Assembly: GCF_000238275.3 (NCBI RefSeq)
Contig: NZ_AHCF03000002.1
Coordinates: forward strand, 124,001 to 188,000
Origin: Pseudoalteromonas undina
GTDB lineage: Bacteria; Pseudomonadota; Gammaproteobacteria; Enterobacterales; Alteromonadaceae
Length of the DNA stretch: 64,000 nt
Reading direction: 5' to 3'
Shown: positions 18,688-26,440 of the stretch, piece after piece
How positions within the stretch are numbered: the stretch's first letter is position 1
How the letters are laid out: the number at the start of each line of letters is the position of its first letter
Notes under the pieces: generated by a model
The model's database searches: none
Seen by the model: only the letters and a program-made list of their open reading frames with translations
Told to the model about the DNA's origin: nothing
Made by a program: the position numbers and the translations under genes

Positions 18688-20241
18688 ATGGTTTCTCAAG
18701 AACTCGATTATTTTCGCGCGATTATCCAAGCCAATATGGAGCCTTTAGCTAAGGTGACTGAGGTAAGTGAAATGGCCGAATTGAGTACACGATTAGGTAA
18801 TCATGTTTGGTTAAAACGTGAAGACCAGCAACCCGTGTACTCGTTTAAATTACGCGGTGCTTTTAATAAATTAAATAAGCTGCCTAAAGGCTCGGTTGTG
18901 ATCACCGCATCCGCAGGTAACCATGCCCAGGGTGTGGCACTAAGTGCCTCACACTTAGGGCACAAAGCCACCATTGTGATGCCCGTGACCACACCTGAGA
19001 TAAAGGTTAATGCGGTAAGGGCATTGGGTGGTGAAGTCGTATTGCATGGCCATCAATTTGATGCCGCAAAAGCGTATGCGCTGGAATTAACTGAGCAGCG
19101 AAACGGCGTATTTGTACCGCCATTTGATGACCCTGATGTGATTGTTGGTCAAGGTACGGTTGCCCGTGAATTAATGCAACAGCTCAGCGATTTAGATGTG
19201 GTATTTATTCCTGTTGGCGGCGGCGGCTTGCTGGCAGGTATGGCGGTATATATTAAGTCGCTGCGCCCCGATATCAAAGTGATAGGGGTTGAGGCGAATG
19301 AAAGCGCCTGCTTAAAAGCTGCTTTAGCAGCAGGCGAGCCGGTAGAGCTCGATCGCGTTGGCAGTTTTGCCGATGGTGTTGCCGTTAAAATAATTGGTAG
19401 CGAAACATTCAGACTGGCACAAAAGTTTTGTGATGAAGTAGTTACCGTATCAGACGATGAAATATGTGCAGCCATGCAAGATATTTTTGTATCAACCCGT
19501 GCTATAGCTGAGCCTTCAGGAGCGCTTGCAACTGCAGGGCTTAAAAAATGGTCTCAGCAGTCGGGTTTAAAGGGGTTAAATTTAGCCGCTATTTTGTCTG
19601 GTGCTAATTTAAACTTTGACCGCTTACGTTATGTGGCTGAGCGCACTGCGCTGGGTGAGAAAAACGAAGCTTTATTAGCCGTGACCATTGATGAAAAGCG
19701 CGGTAGTTTTAAACAGTTTTGTGCATCTTTAGGTGGGCGTGCTATTACCGAGTTTAACTATCGTTATGCGGGGCCTGGCGAGGCGCAAATTTTTGTTGGT
19801 ATTGCACTGCGCCAAGGGTTAGCAGAACTTGAAGAGCTTAAACAAAGTCTAACAGATAACAAATATACCTTTTGCGATTTGTCAGATAACGAATTAGCAA
19901 AGCTGCATGTACGCTATATGGTTGGCGGTAAAGCGCCAGAGCAGTTACATGAACGCTTACTAAGGTTTGAGTTTCCAGAGTACCCAGGCGCATTGGCGCG
20001 CTTTTTAGATACGCTGGGTAGTAACTGGAATATCACTTTATTTCACTACCGCAATCATGGCGGGTCAATGGGGAATGTATTAGCAGGCTTTGCTATTGAA
20101 CCAAGCCAATATGAGATGTTTAATGAGCACTTAAATCGGCTAGGTTACAGTGTCCAAGACGAAACCGATAATCCCTGTTTTACTCAGTTTTTAACTACCC
20201 AACCTCAAGCAGAAAAGCTTGAAAAAATCGCTCTAGCCTAA
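18688..20241 (+). CDS. ilvA: Threonine ammonia-lyase (biosynthetic)
   Basis: This PLP enzyme deaminates threonine to 2-oxobutyrate, the committed step to isoleucine. The 517 residues compare with 514 in E. coli. The PLP lysine lies in VYSFKLRGAFNKL near residue 55, the phosphate-binding loop is VPVGGGGLLAGM near 177-188, and two ACT-like regulatory domains fill residues of about 330-510, the site of isoleucine feedback in homologues. The Shine-Dalgarno GGAGG overlaps the ilvD end. It is the last gene of ilvGMDA and is followed by a terminator at 20251. ilvE, which sits inside the E. coli operon, is absent here, as is ilvC. Confidence 0.95.
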   Translation: MVSQELDYFRAIIQANMEPLAKVTEVSEMAELSTRLGNHVWLKREDQQPVYSFKLRGAFNKLNKLPKGSVVITASAGNHAQGVALSASHLGHKATIVMPVTTPEIKVNAVRALGGEVVLHGHQFDAAKAYALELTEQRNGVFVPPFDDPDVIVGQGTVARELMQQLSDLDVVFIPVGGGGLLAGMAVYIKSLRPDIKVIGVEANESACLKAALAAGEPVELDRVGSFADGVAVKIIGSETFRLAQKFCDEVVTVSDDEICAAMQDIFVSTRAIAEPSGALATAGLKKWSQQSGLKGLNLAAILSGANLNFDRLRYVAERTALGEKNEALLAVTIDEKRGSFKQFCASLGGRAITEFNYRYAGPGEAQIFVGIALRQGLAELEELKQSLTDNKYTFCDLSDNELAKLHVRYMVGGKAPEQLHERLLRFEFPEYPGALARFLDTLGSNWNITLFHYRNHGGSMGNVLAGFAIEPSQYEMFNEHLNRLGYSVQDETDNPCFTQFLTTQPQAEKLEKIALA

Positions 20242-20250
20242 CTCTATCCT

Positions 20251-20282
20251 AAGCAAGCATCTTATCCCGATGCTTGCTTTAT
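20251..20282 (+). terminator. Intrinsic terminator of the ilv operon
   Basis: A 10-bp perfect stem AAGCAAGCAT / ATGCTTGCTT (20251-20260 and 20270-20279) is followed by a short T/A run. It starts 10 bases after the ilvA stop. Confidence 0.85.
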
Positions 20283-20334
20283 TAGCTGTTTTACATATAG
20301 TTATAATTAATTATCATGTTTATGGAAGCCTGCT

Positions 20335-21369
20335 TTGCTACTTAAAGGAATAATAATTAGCATCTGCTTTTTTTGTAGCCAGTTAATGGCGCAGGAATCA
20401 GTCACGTTACAATTAAAGTGGACGCACCAATTTCAATTTGCTGGCTATTACATGGCCAAACAAAAAGGCTTTTATAATGAGGCCGGTTTAGACGTCAATA
20501 TAGTTCCTGCCGATCCAAAACGGCCAAATAGTTTTGGTGCGGTAGAGCGAGGAGAGGCGCAATTTGGTGTAGCACATTCAGGTATATTAGAACGCCGTAT
20601 TGCCGGTGAACCCTTTGTAGCCATGGCTGCCATATTACAGTTTTCTCCTTACTGTTGGATGGTAAAAGAAACTTCAGATATTTTTCATGCTCGTGATTTT
20701 ATTAACAAGCGTGTAAGTGAAGTCAGCAAAGAGAGTAATTCTGAGTTACTAACTATGCTTAAGCGCAGTGGTATTGATACCGAAAAACTGGCTGTTTACA
20801 AAGGCGATGAATTACAACAAGCATGGATGGAAAATAAATTAGATGCCATAGAAGTGTATGTTACCGACCTACCTTATCATATGGATCAGCAAGGGGTTGC
20901 TCATAGGCTTATATGTCCACAACGTTATGGGATGGATGTATATGCGGATATTTTATTTACCAGCGATAGTATGGTTAAGTATCACCCCGATACGGTAGAA
21001 AAGTTTTATCAAGCAAGTTTAAAAGGGTGGCGCTACGCGGTAATGAATATGGATGAAGCCATTGCCATAACCCAACAGTTTTATGCGCCTGAACGCAGTT
21101 TTCATCAACTGGCATATGAGGCTGAGGTACTTAAAGACTATATTGCTCCACCGAGTACTACTGTGGGTAATATGTCGATGGCTAAATGGCGTTTAATTGC
21201 TGACTTATATGAGATTGATCAAACAAAGTTTGATGAAGTAAAAGCTGATTTTATTTATAAATATAAAAAGCAAGAAACACTGCAGCTTTCTTGGATGCTG
21301 ATTGCGGCTATTATAATAAGCATTATTTCTATCCCCCTCTATTTACGTTTAATGTTTAAATCGCGCTAG
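20335..21369 (+). CDS. Membrane-anchored NMT1/THI5-like substrate-binding protein
   Basis: The 344-residue protein has a signal peptide (about residues 1-20, ending LMAQ-E), then a periplasmic NMT1/THI5-type binding domain. The domain is marked by LQLKWTHQFQFAGYYMAKQ and KGFYNEAGLDVNIVPA near residues 24-60. Soluble relatives bind pyrimidine or aromatic ligands for ABC transporters. Here residues of about 315-335 form a TM helix followed by RLMFKSR, and the protein then stops. The same domain often forms the sensor part of histidine kinases and diguanylate cyclases, so this may be a receptor without an output domain. No ABC permease or ATPase lies next to it. TTG 20335 is the only fitting start (GGAAG upstream). 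Confidence 0.8.
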   Translation: MLLKGIIISICFFCSQLMAQESVTLQLKWTHQFQFAGYYMAKQKGFYNEAGLDVNIVPADPKRPNSFGAVERGEAQFGVAHSGILERRIAGEPFVAMAAILQFSPYCWMVKETSDIFHARDFINKRVSEVSKESNSELLTMLKRSGIDTEKLAVYKGDELQQAWMENKLDAIEVYVTDLPYHMDQQGVAHRLICPQRYGMDVYADILFTSDSMVKYHPDTVEKFYQASLKGWRYAVMNMDEAIAITQQFYAPERSFHQLAYEAEVLKDYIAPPSTTVGNMSMAKWRLIADLYEIDQTKFDEVKADFIYKYKKQETLQLSWMLIAAIIISIISIPLYLRLMFKSR

Positions 21370-21477
21370 TGGATTACTTACTCCATTCCCTTGCTCTGCG
21401 AGGTTAAAAAAATAACTGCTTAATCAGGTGCTATTGTGCTGGTATAATTAAGCGTCTTTTTTATATCCTAAGCTGTT

Positions 21478-22665
21478 ATGACCTTAACTGAGCAATTTTC
21501 TGCCCTAGACTCTTTGCTAATGAATACTCGCTTGTATTGGCAGTGTACTGCATTTGATTTTGACGCTTTACCTTGGCCTGAATTACATGCTCCTTTGAGC
21601 GCTTTATCCGATCAGGCGGTTGCTGAATTAGACTCTGATCAAGAACAGCTCTATCAGTTTTTTTCATCCTATATTCCTGCTGTTGAGCAACTTAGCCGAT
21701 TAGTGTCATTGCCTGCCATTACTAACACTCGGAAGGAATACCCGTTTTGGATCAGTAATGGTATTAAAGGTCGAAAGTTTACTCAGCTACAAGATTTTGT
21801 TGGCGCATTGCCCACTAGTAATCAGCCTGTATTAGAGTGGTGTGCAGGTAAAGGCCATTTAGGGCGAATGTTAGCTTTTAATGGTGCGCAGAGTGTACAC
21901 AGCGTTGAGCTACAATCTCATTTGTGTGAACAAGGGAAAAAAAGTGCACAGCAGCAGGGACTTGCAATACAATTTAGCCAAGCCGATGTACTTAAGGATA
22001 GCATTCAGGATTTTTTTAGCCCACACACTCATGCTGTCGCTTTGCATGCCTGCGGTGCGTTACACCAAACTTTTATGCATCAAGCCAGTGCAGCAAAAGT
22101 ACCACAAATTAGCTTTTCACCTTGTTGCTATCATTTATTTACTGATAATAATTACCAAGCGATGAGCGAGCATGCTCAGCAAAGTCGATTAAACTTAACT
22201 CACAGAGATTTAAAGCTCGCCCTGCAAGAAACTGTTACAGCTCCTTCGCGAGTAGGCAAAGTGCGAAAAACAGAAGTGGAGTGGCGACTCGGATTTGATG
22301 CCTTAAGAAAGTCACTTACTGGTGAGTTAGGGTATGTCAGCGTCCCTTCAGTGAATAAAGCGATATTTTCAGATTCGTTTGCAGCATTTTGTAACTGGGC
22401 GGCAGACAAAAAAGCCTTAAAACTACCAAAAGATATTGATTACAATAAGTTTTTGTTGATTGGTCAGGCGCGAAAAAAAGTAACAGAGCGAGTTGAACTG
22501 GTTCGACATGTGTTTAGAAGAGCAATAGAAGTTTGGCTTGTGCTCGATCGTGCTTTATATTTGCAGCAGCAAGGCTATGACGTCAGTGTTAATACATTTT
22601 GTGAGAAGCAATTAACACCCCGTAATATTTTAATTTTAGCCAGTTTAAAAACGCCCTCAACCTAA
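21478..22665 (+). CDS. SAM-dependent methyltransferase (Methyltransf_32-like)
   Basis: The 395-residue cytosolic protein has the SAM-binding motif VLEWCAGKGHLGRMLAF near residues 119-135, followed by VHSVELQ (acidic ribose-binding residue) and a later ALHACGALH. The conserved SPCCYHLF near 220 resembles the catalytic region of the Methyltransf_32 group (glutathione S-transferase C-terminal-like methyltransferases). The substrate is unknown; relatives include putative RNA or protein methyltransferases. It starts with ATG 21478 after an AT-rich promoter region and precedes can by 10 bases, so the two are probably co-transcribed, with the oxidoreductase gene behind. Confidence 0.78.
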   Translation: MTLTEQFSALDSLLMNTRLYWQCTAFDFDALPWPELHAPLSALSDQAVAELDSDQEQLYQFFSSYIPAVEQLSRLVSLPAITNTRKEYPFWISNGIKGRKFTQLQDFVGALPTSNQPVLEWCAGKGHLGRMLAFNGAQSVHSVELQSHLCEQGKKSAQQQGLAIQFSQADVLKDSIQDFFSPHTHAVALHACGALHQTFMHQASAAKVPQISFSPCCYHLFTDNNYQAMSEHAQQSRLNLTHRDLKLALQETVTAPSRVGKVRKTEVEWRLGFDALRKSLTGELGYVSVPSVNKAIFSDSFAAFCNWAADKKALKLPKDIDYNKFLLIGQARKKVTERVELVRHVFRRAIEVWLVLDRALYLQQQGYDVSVNTFCEKQLTPRNILILASLKTPST

Positions 22666-22675
22666 AAGAGATGTA

Positions 22676-23341
22676 ATGAGAAATTTAAATAACTTACTAG
22701 AAAATAATAAACGCTGGGCATCTAGAACGAGCGAAGCGAACCCTGAATTTTTCAAAATTTTATCGATGCAACAAAACCCAGAGTACTTATGGATAGGTTG
22801 CTCTGATTCACGGGTGCCAGCTAATCAAATTGTTGATTTATTACCGGGTGAGTTATTTGTGCACCGTAATGTTGCCAACGTGGTTGTACATACCGATCAT
22901 AATTGTTTATCGGTTATGCAGTACGCGGTCGAAGTATTAAAAGTAAAACATATTATGGTTGTTGGCCACTACGGTTGTGGTGGTGTGCAAGCGGTACTAA
23001 ACGAGGACCGCTTTGGCTTTATTGATAACTGGCTCCGCCACGTTGGAGATGTAAAAGAAAAACACCTAGAGCAACTTAATGCTCTGCCAGAAAAACAACG
23101 GCTGGATCGTTTAATAGAGCTTAATGTGATTGAGCAAGTGCGTAACGTATCTCGCACTAGCATTGTTCAAGATGCATGGCTAAGAGGTCAAGAACTCACG
23201 GTTCATGGTTGGGTATATGGCTTAGAAAATGGTCATTTGCATGACTTAGAATCGGTAGTTAGTTGTGCTGAAGAAGAGTGTGAAAGCTATAAAAAAGCAG
23301 TACACCATGTACTAAATAAATCTGCGGACAGTCACCTTTAA
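22676..23341 (+). CDS. can: Beta-class carbonic anhydrase
   Basis: This cytosolic zinc enzyme interconverts CO2 and bicarbonate and supplies bicarbonate for carboxylations. The 221 residues match E. coli Can (220). Zinc ligands are visible as Cys42 in IGCSDSRVPANQI, and as His and Cys in VVGHYGCGGVQA (about residues 98-106). The Asp-Arg dyad is in SDSR, and the HRNVANVV segment is conserved. It begins 10 bases after the methyltransferase gene and ends one base before the next start, so it is the middle gene of a three-gene operon. Confidence 0.95.
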   Translation: MRNLNNLLENNKRWASRTSEANPEFFKILSMQQNPEYLWIGCSDSRVPANQIVDLLPGELFVHRNVANVVVHTDHNCLSVMQYAVEVLKVKHIMVVGHYGCGGVQAVLNEDRFGFIDNWLRHVGDVKEKHLEQLNALPEKQRLDRLIELNVIEQVRNVSRTSIVQDAWLRGQELTVHGWVYGLENGHLHDLESVVSCAEEECESYKKAVHHVLNKSADSHL

Positions 23342-23342
23342 T

Positions 23343-23987
23343 ATGGCCAAAACGGCGCTAATAATCGGCAGTACCGGCTTAGTTGGCAGCCAGTTATTAC
23401 AACAGCTGTTAGCATCTTCTAGCTATTCGCAGGTAGTGAGCTTATCGCGCCGCCAATTAGATTTTTCTCATCCTAAATTAATTAGCCATATTATTGATTT
23501 TGAAAATTTGACGCATCATGTTGAATTGTTCAAAGGTGACGTGTTCTTTTCTTGCTTAGGGACTACATTAAAGCAAGCGGGCAGTGTGGCTGCACAACGT
23601 AAAGTTGATTTTGAATACCAATTTATTTGTGCGCAAATGGCGGCCAATAACGCTGTTCCGCATTATTGCTTGGTATCGTCAAGTGGCGCAAATGCGAATA
23701 GTATGAGCCGTTATTTAAAAATAAAAGGAGAGCTTGAGCAGCAGGTGAAGCAGCTTGGCTTTGCACGCTTGAGTATATTGCAACCGTCTTTATTAGTCGG
23801 CGAGCGCTCAGAGCTTAGAATTGCAGAAAAGTTCGGTGAGGTGGTACTTCCGCTGCTAACGCGTTTTGGTATCTTTAAACGGTATAGACCCATTACTGGT
23901 GAGCAAGTAGCTAATAAATTGCTGAGGGTAAGCATAGAGCAGCAACAAGCAACGGGTTATTATGTGCTGGACGAGCTATTTGAATAA
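23343..23987 (+). CDS. NAD(P)-binding oxidoreductase (SDR/HTATIP2-like)
   Basis: The 214-residue protein has an N-terminal Rossmann fold (TALIIGSTGLVGSQLLQQLL, residues 4-23). The motifs DVFFSCLGTTLKQAGS and YCLVSSSGAN mark it as an atypical short-chain dehydrogenase of the HTATIP2/TIP30-like group. The family's YxxxK dyad may be the Tyr-Leu-Lys-Ile-Lys just after the SSSGAN region. The substrate is unknown; many bacterial relatives are annotated only as NAD(P)H-binding proteins. It starts one base after can and is the last gene of that run. Confidence 0.8.
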   Translation: MAKTALIIGSTGLVGSQLLQQLLASSSYSQVVSLSRRQLDFSHPKLISHIIDFENLTHHVELFKGDVFFSCLGTTLKQAGSVAAQRKVDFEYQFICAQMAANNAVPHYCLVSSSGANANSMSRYLKIKGELEQQVKQLGFARLSILQPSLLVGERSELRIAEKFGEVVLPLLTRFGIFKRYRPITGEQVANKLLRVSIEQQQATGYYVLDELFE

Positions 23988-24031
23988 CTGAGTAGCGCCA
24001 TAAAGCAGGTTCGTCTATGGCGTTATATTTA

Positions 24032-24295
24032 TTATTCAGCGTCTGTTTTTGCCGATAATTGCTGTTCAAGTATCGCTACTTTTGCTTCTAATTCAGTTAG
24101 CTTTTCACGTGTGCGGATCAGCACTTGGCTTTGAATATCAAACTCTTCACGGCTTACAAAGTCCATTTCGGCAAGCTTATTTTGTAACACTTGCTTAGTT
24201 TTACCTTCAAGTGTATCAGCCAGGTTTTTTACACCTTGTGGCATGTTATTAGTGATCTGTTTCGCAATTTCTTCAAGTTTTGCTGGGTTAATCAT
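24032..24295 (-). CDS. ubiK: Ubiquinone biosynthesis accessory factor UbiK
   Basis: The 87-residue protein of the BMFP/YqiC family has an amphipathic N-terminal helix and a C-terminal coiled coil (about residues 50-80, FDIQSQVLIRTREKLTELEA). In E. coli UbiK binds UbiJ and helps the Ubi complex use its lipid substrates in aerobic ubiquinone synthesis. The DFVSREEFDIQ segment matches the E. coli protein closely. It is monocistronic, divergent from rep with a 113-base shared gap. Older names are YqiC and membrane fusogenic protein. Confidence 0.93.
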   Translation of the reverse strand: MINPAKLEEIAKQITNNMPQGVKNLADTLEGKTKQVLQNKLAEMDFVSREEFDIQSQVLIRTREKLTELEAKVAILEQQLSAKTDAE

Positions 24296-24408
24296 AGTCG
24301 TCCCTTGCCTGTTGCCTAAAATGATAATAACTAATATTACCTTATTGGCTAGGCGTATTGTAGTGATTACGTTAAAATTGCCCGTCTTTTTGCAATCAGC
24401 TGGTCGTT

Positions 24409-26427
24409 ATGAAACTCAATCCTAAACAAGATGAAGCGGTAAAGTACATTAGTGGTCCTTGCTTAGTATTAGCCGGCGCAGGCTCGGGTAAAACGCGAGT
24501 TATCACCAACAAAATTGCTTACTTAGTACAAAAATGTGAGTATCAAGCGCGTAATATTGCGGCGGTTACCTTTACCAATAAAGCGGCTAAAGAAATGCGC
24601 GAGCGGGTTTTGCAAACCTTGGGAAAACAAGAGTCTAAAGGTTTATGGGTGTCTACCTTTCATACACTAGGACTTGAGATCATTAAAAAAGAGTTAAAAA
24701 CATTGGGTTTTAAACCCGGTTTTTCGTTGTTTGACGACCAAGATACTAATCAATTACTCGGTGATTTAACCGAAGACGAGCTTAAAAAAGACAAAGACTT
24801 ACTAAATCTACTTAAAATGCAAATTGGTAGTTGGAAGAATGAGCTTATTTTACCAGAACAAGCTATTCGCGAAGCCAGAGAGCCGCAAAAGGCATTGTTT
24901 GCTCAGTTGTATGCGCGTTACCAAAATCAATTAAGAGCGTATAACGCGCTGGATTTTGATGATTTAATTATGATCCCCACGCTGCTTTTAAGTAGTAATG
25001 CCACATCACGCGAGCGATGGCAGCAGCGTTTTCGTTATTTACTGGTGGATGAATATCAAGATACCAATACCAGCCAATATCAATTAGTGAAATTACTGGT
25101 AGGCGAACGAGCACGCTTTACTGTGGTGGGAGATGACGATCAGTCAATTTACTCTTGGCGTGGTGCTCGTCCACAAAACTTGGTGTTATTAAGTAAAGAT
25201 TACCCTGGGCTTCGATTAATAAAACTAGAACAGAACTATCGTAGTGCTGGGCGCATTCTTAAAGCGGCCAATATCTTAATTGCAAATAACCCCCATGAGT
25301 TTGAAAAAAAGCTCTTTAGTGAGTTGGGCTATGGTGAGCAAATTAAAGTCATTGGCTGTCGTGATGAAGAACATGAATCAGAACGTGTGGTCGCAGAGAT
25401 TATTTCTCATAAATTTATGAAACGCACCAGCTATAAAGATTACGCTATTTTGTACCGGGGTAACCATCAAGCGCGGGGCTTTGAAAAGTCGTTAATGAGT
25501 AACCGAATCCCGTATAAAATTAGTGGTGGAATGTCGTTTTTTTCACGTTCTGAAATTAAAGATATCATGGCTTACTTACGTCTTTTAGTGAATCAAGATG
25601 ATGACAATGCTTTTTTAAGAATTGTGAATACCCCACGTCGTGAAATTGGTACAGTCACGCTTGAAAAGCTTGGCACCTTAGCTAATGAAAAACACCAAAG
25701 CTTATTTGCGACCTGCTTTGATAACGACTTAGGATACAGACTAAAAGGACGTGGTTTAAATGCATTAGCTGGGTTTGCCCGTTGGGTGGTTGAGCTTTCA
25801 GATAACGCAGTGCGCAGTGATACACTGGAGGCGGTGAAGGATTTAGTACGTAATATTAATTACGAAGCTTACTTGTATGAATCATCGCCTAGTGCCAAAG
25901 CTGCTGAAATGCGGATGAAAAATGTGTCCGAGCTGTATCGCTGGATAACAGACATGTTAACAGGCGATGCCGATAATCCGCCAATGACACTGGCTGAAGT
26001 AGTTAGTAAATTGACCCTTCGGGACATGCTAGAGCGAAACGAAGAAGAAGATGAAGCTGATGCCGTACAATTATTAACTTTGCATGCCTCAAAAGGACTC
26101 GAGTACCCCTATGTATTTATGGTCGGTATGGAAGAAGGATTGTTACCACACCAAGTAAGCATTGATGAAGATAATGTGGATGAAGAGCGCCGCCTTGCCT
26201 ATGTAGGTATTACCCGCGCGCAACAAGAGCTGACTTTAACCTATGCTAAAATCCGCCGTCAGTTTGGTGAAACATCACAAACAGAGCTCAGTCGATTTGT
26301 GCAAGAGTTACCGCAAGATGACTTAGCCTTTGAAAACAAAAAAGCGCCTAACACCCAAGCTGAACGTATGGAAAAAGGCCAAGCTCGGGTTGCAAATTTA
26401 AGAGCAATGCTGAAAAAGCCACAATAA
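24409..26427 (+). CDS. rep: ATP-dependent DNA helicase Rep
   Basis: This superfamily 1A 3'-5' helicase clears proteins and restarts stalled replication forks. The 672 residues match E. coli Rep (673). The motifs appear in order: Walker [16 protein letters not shown] near residues 20-34, motif Ia [10 protein letters not shown], motif [12 protein letters not shown] near 210-220, motif [17 protein letters not shown], motif IV NYRS, motif [16 protein letters not shown] and motif [15 protein letters not shown]. The [21 protein letters not shown] start is typical of Rep rather than UvrD. It is divergent from ubiK and convergent with the GGDEF gene, 13 bases apart. Confidence 0.95.
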   Translation: MKLNPKQDEAVKYISGPCLVLAGAGSGKTRVITNKIAYLVQKCEYQARNIAAVTFTNKAAKEMRERVLQTLGKQESKGLWVSTFHTLGLEIIKKELKTLGFKPGFSLFDDQDTNQLLGDLTEDELKKDKDLLNLLKMQIGSWKNELILPEQAIREAREPQKALFAQLYARYQNQLRAYNALDFDDLIMIPTLLLSSNATSRERWQQRFRYLLVDEYQDTNTSQYQLVKLLVGERARFTVVGDDDQSIYSWRGARPQNLVLLSKDYPGLRLIKLEQNYRSAGRILKAANILIANNPHEFEKKLFSELGYGEQIKVIGCRDEEHESERVVAEIISHKFMKRTSYKDYAILYRGNHQARGFEKSLMSNRIPYKISGGMSFFSRSEIKDIMAYLRLLVNQDDDNAFLRIVNTPRREIGTVTLEKLGTLANEKHQSLFATCFDNDLGYRLKGRGLNALAGFARWVVELSDNAVRSDTLEAVKDLVRNINYEAYLYESSPSAKAAEMRMKNVSELYRWITDMLTGDADNPPMTLAEVVSKLTLRDMLERNEEEDEADAVQLLTLHASKGLEYPYVFMVGMEEGLLPHQVSIDEDNVDEERRLAYVGITRAQQELTLTYAKIRRQFGETSQTELSRFVQELPQDDLAFENKKAPNTQAERMEKGQARVANLRAMLKKPQ

Positions 26428-26440
26428 GGTGTGTTTAGCG

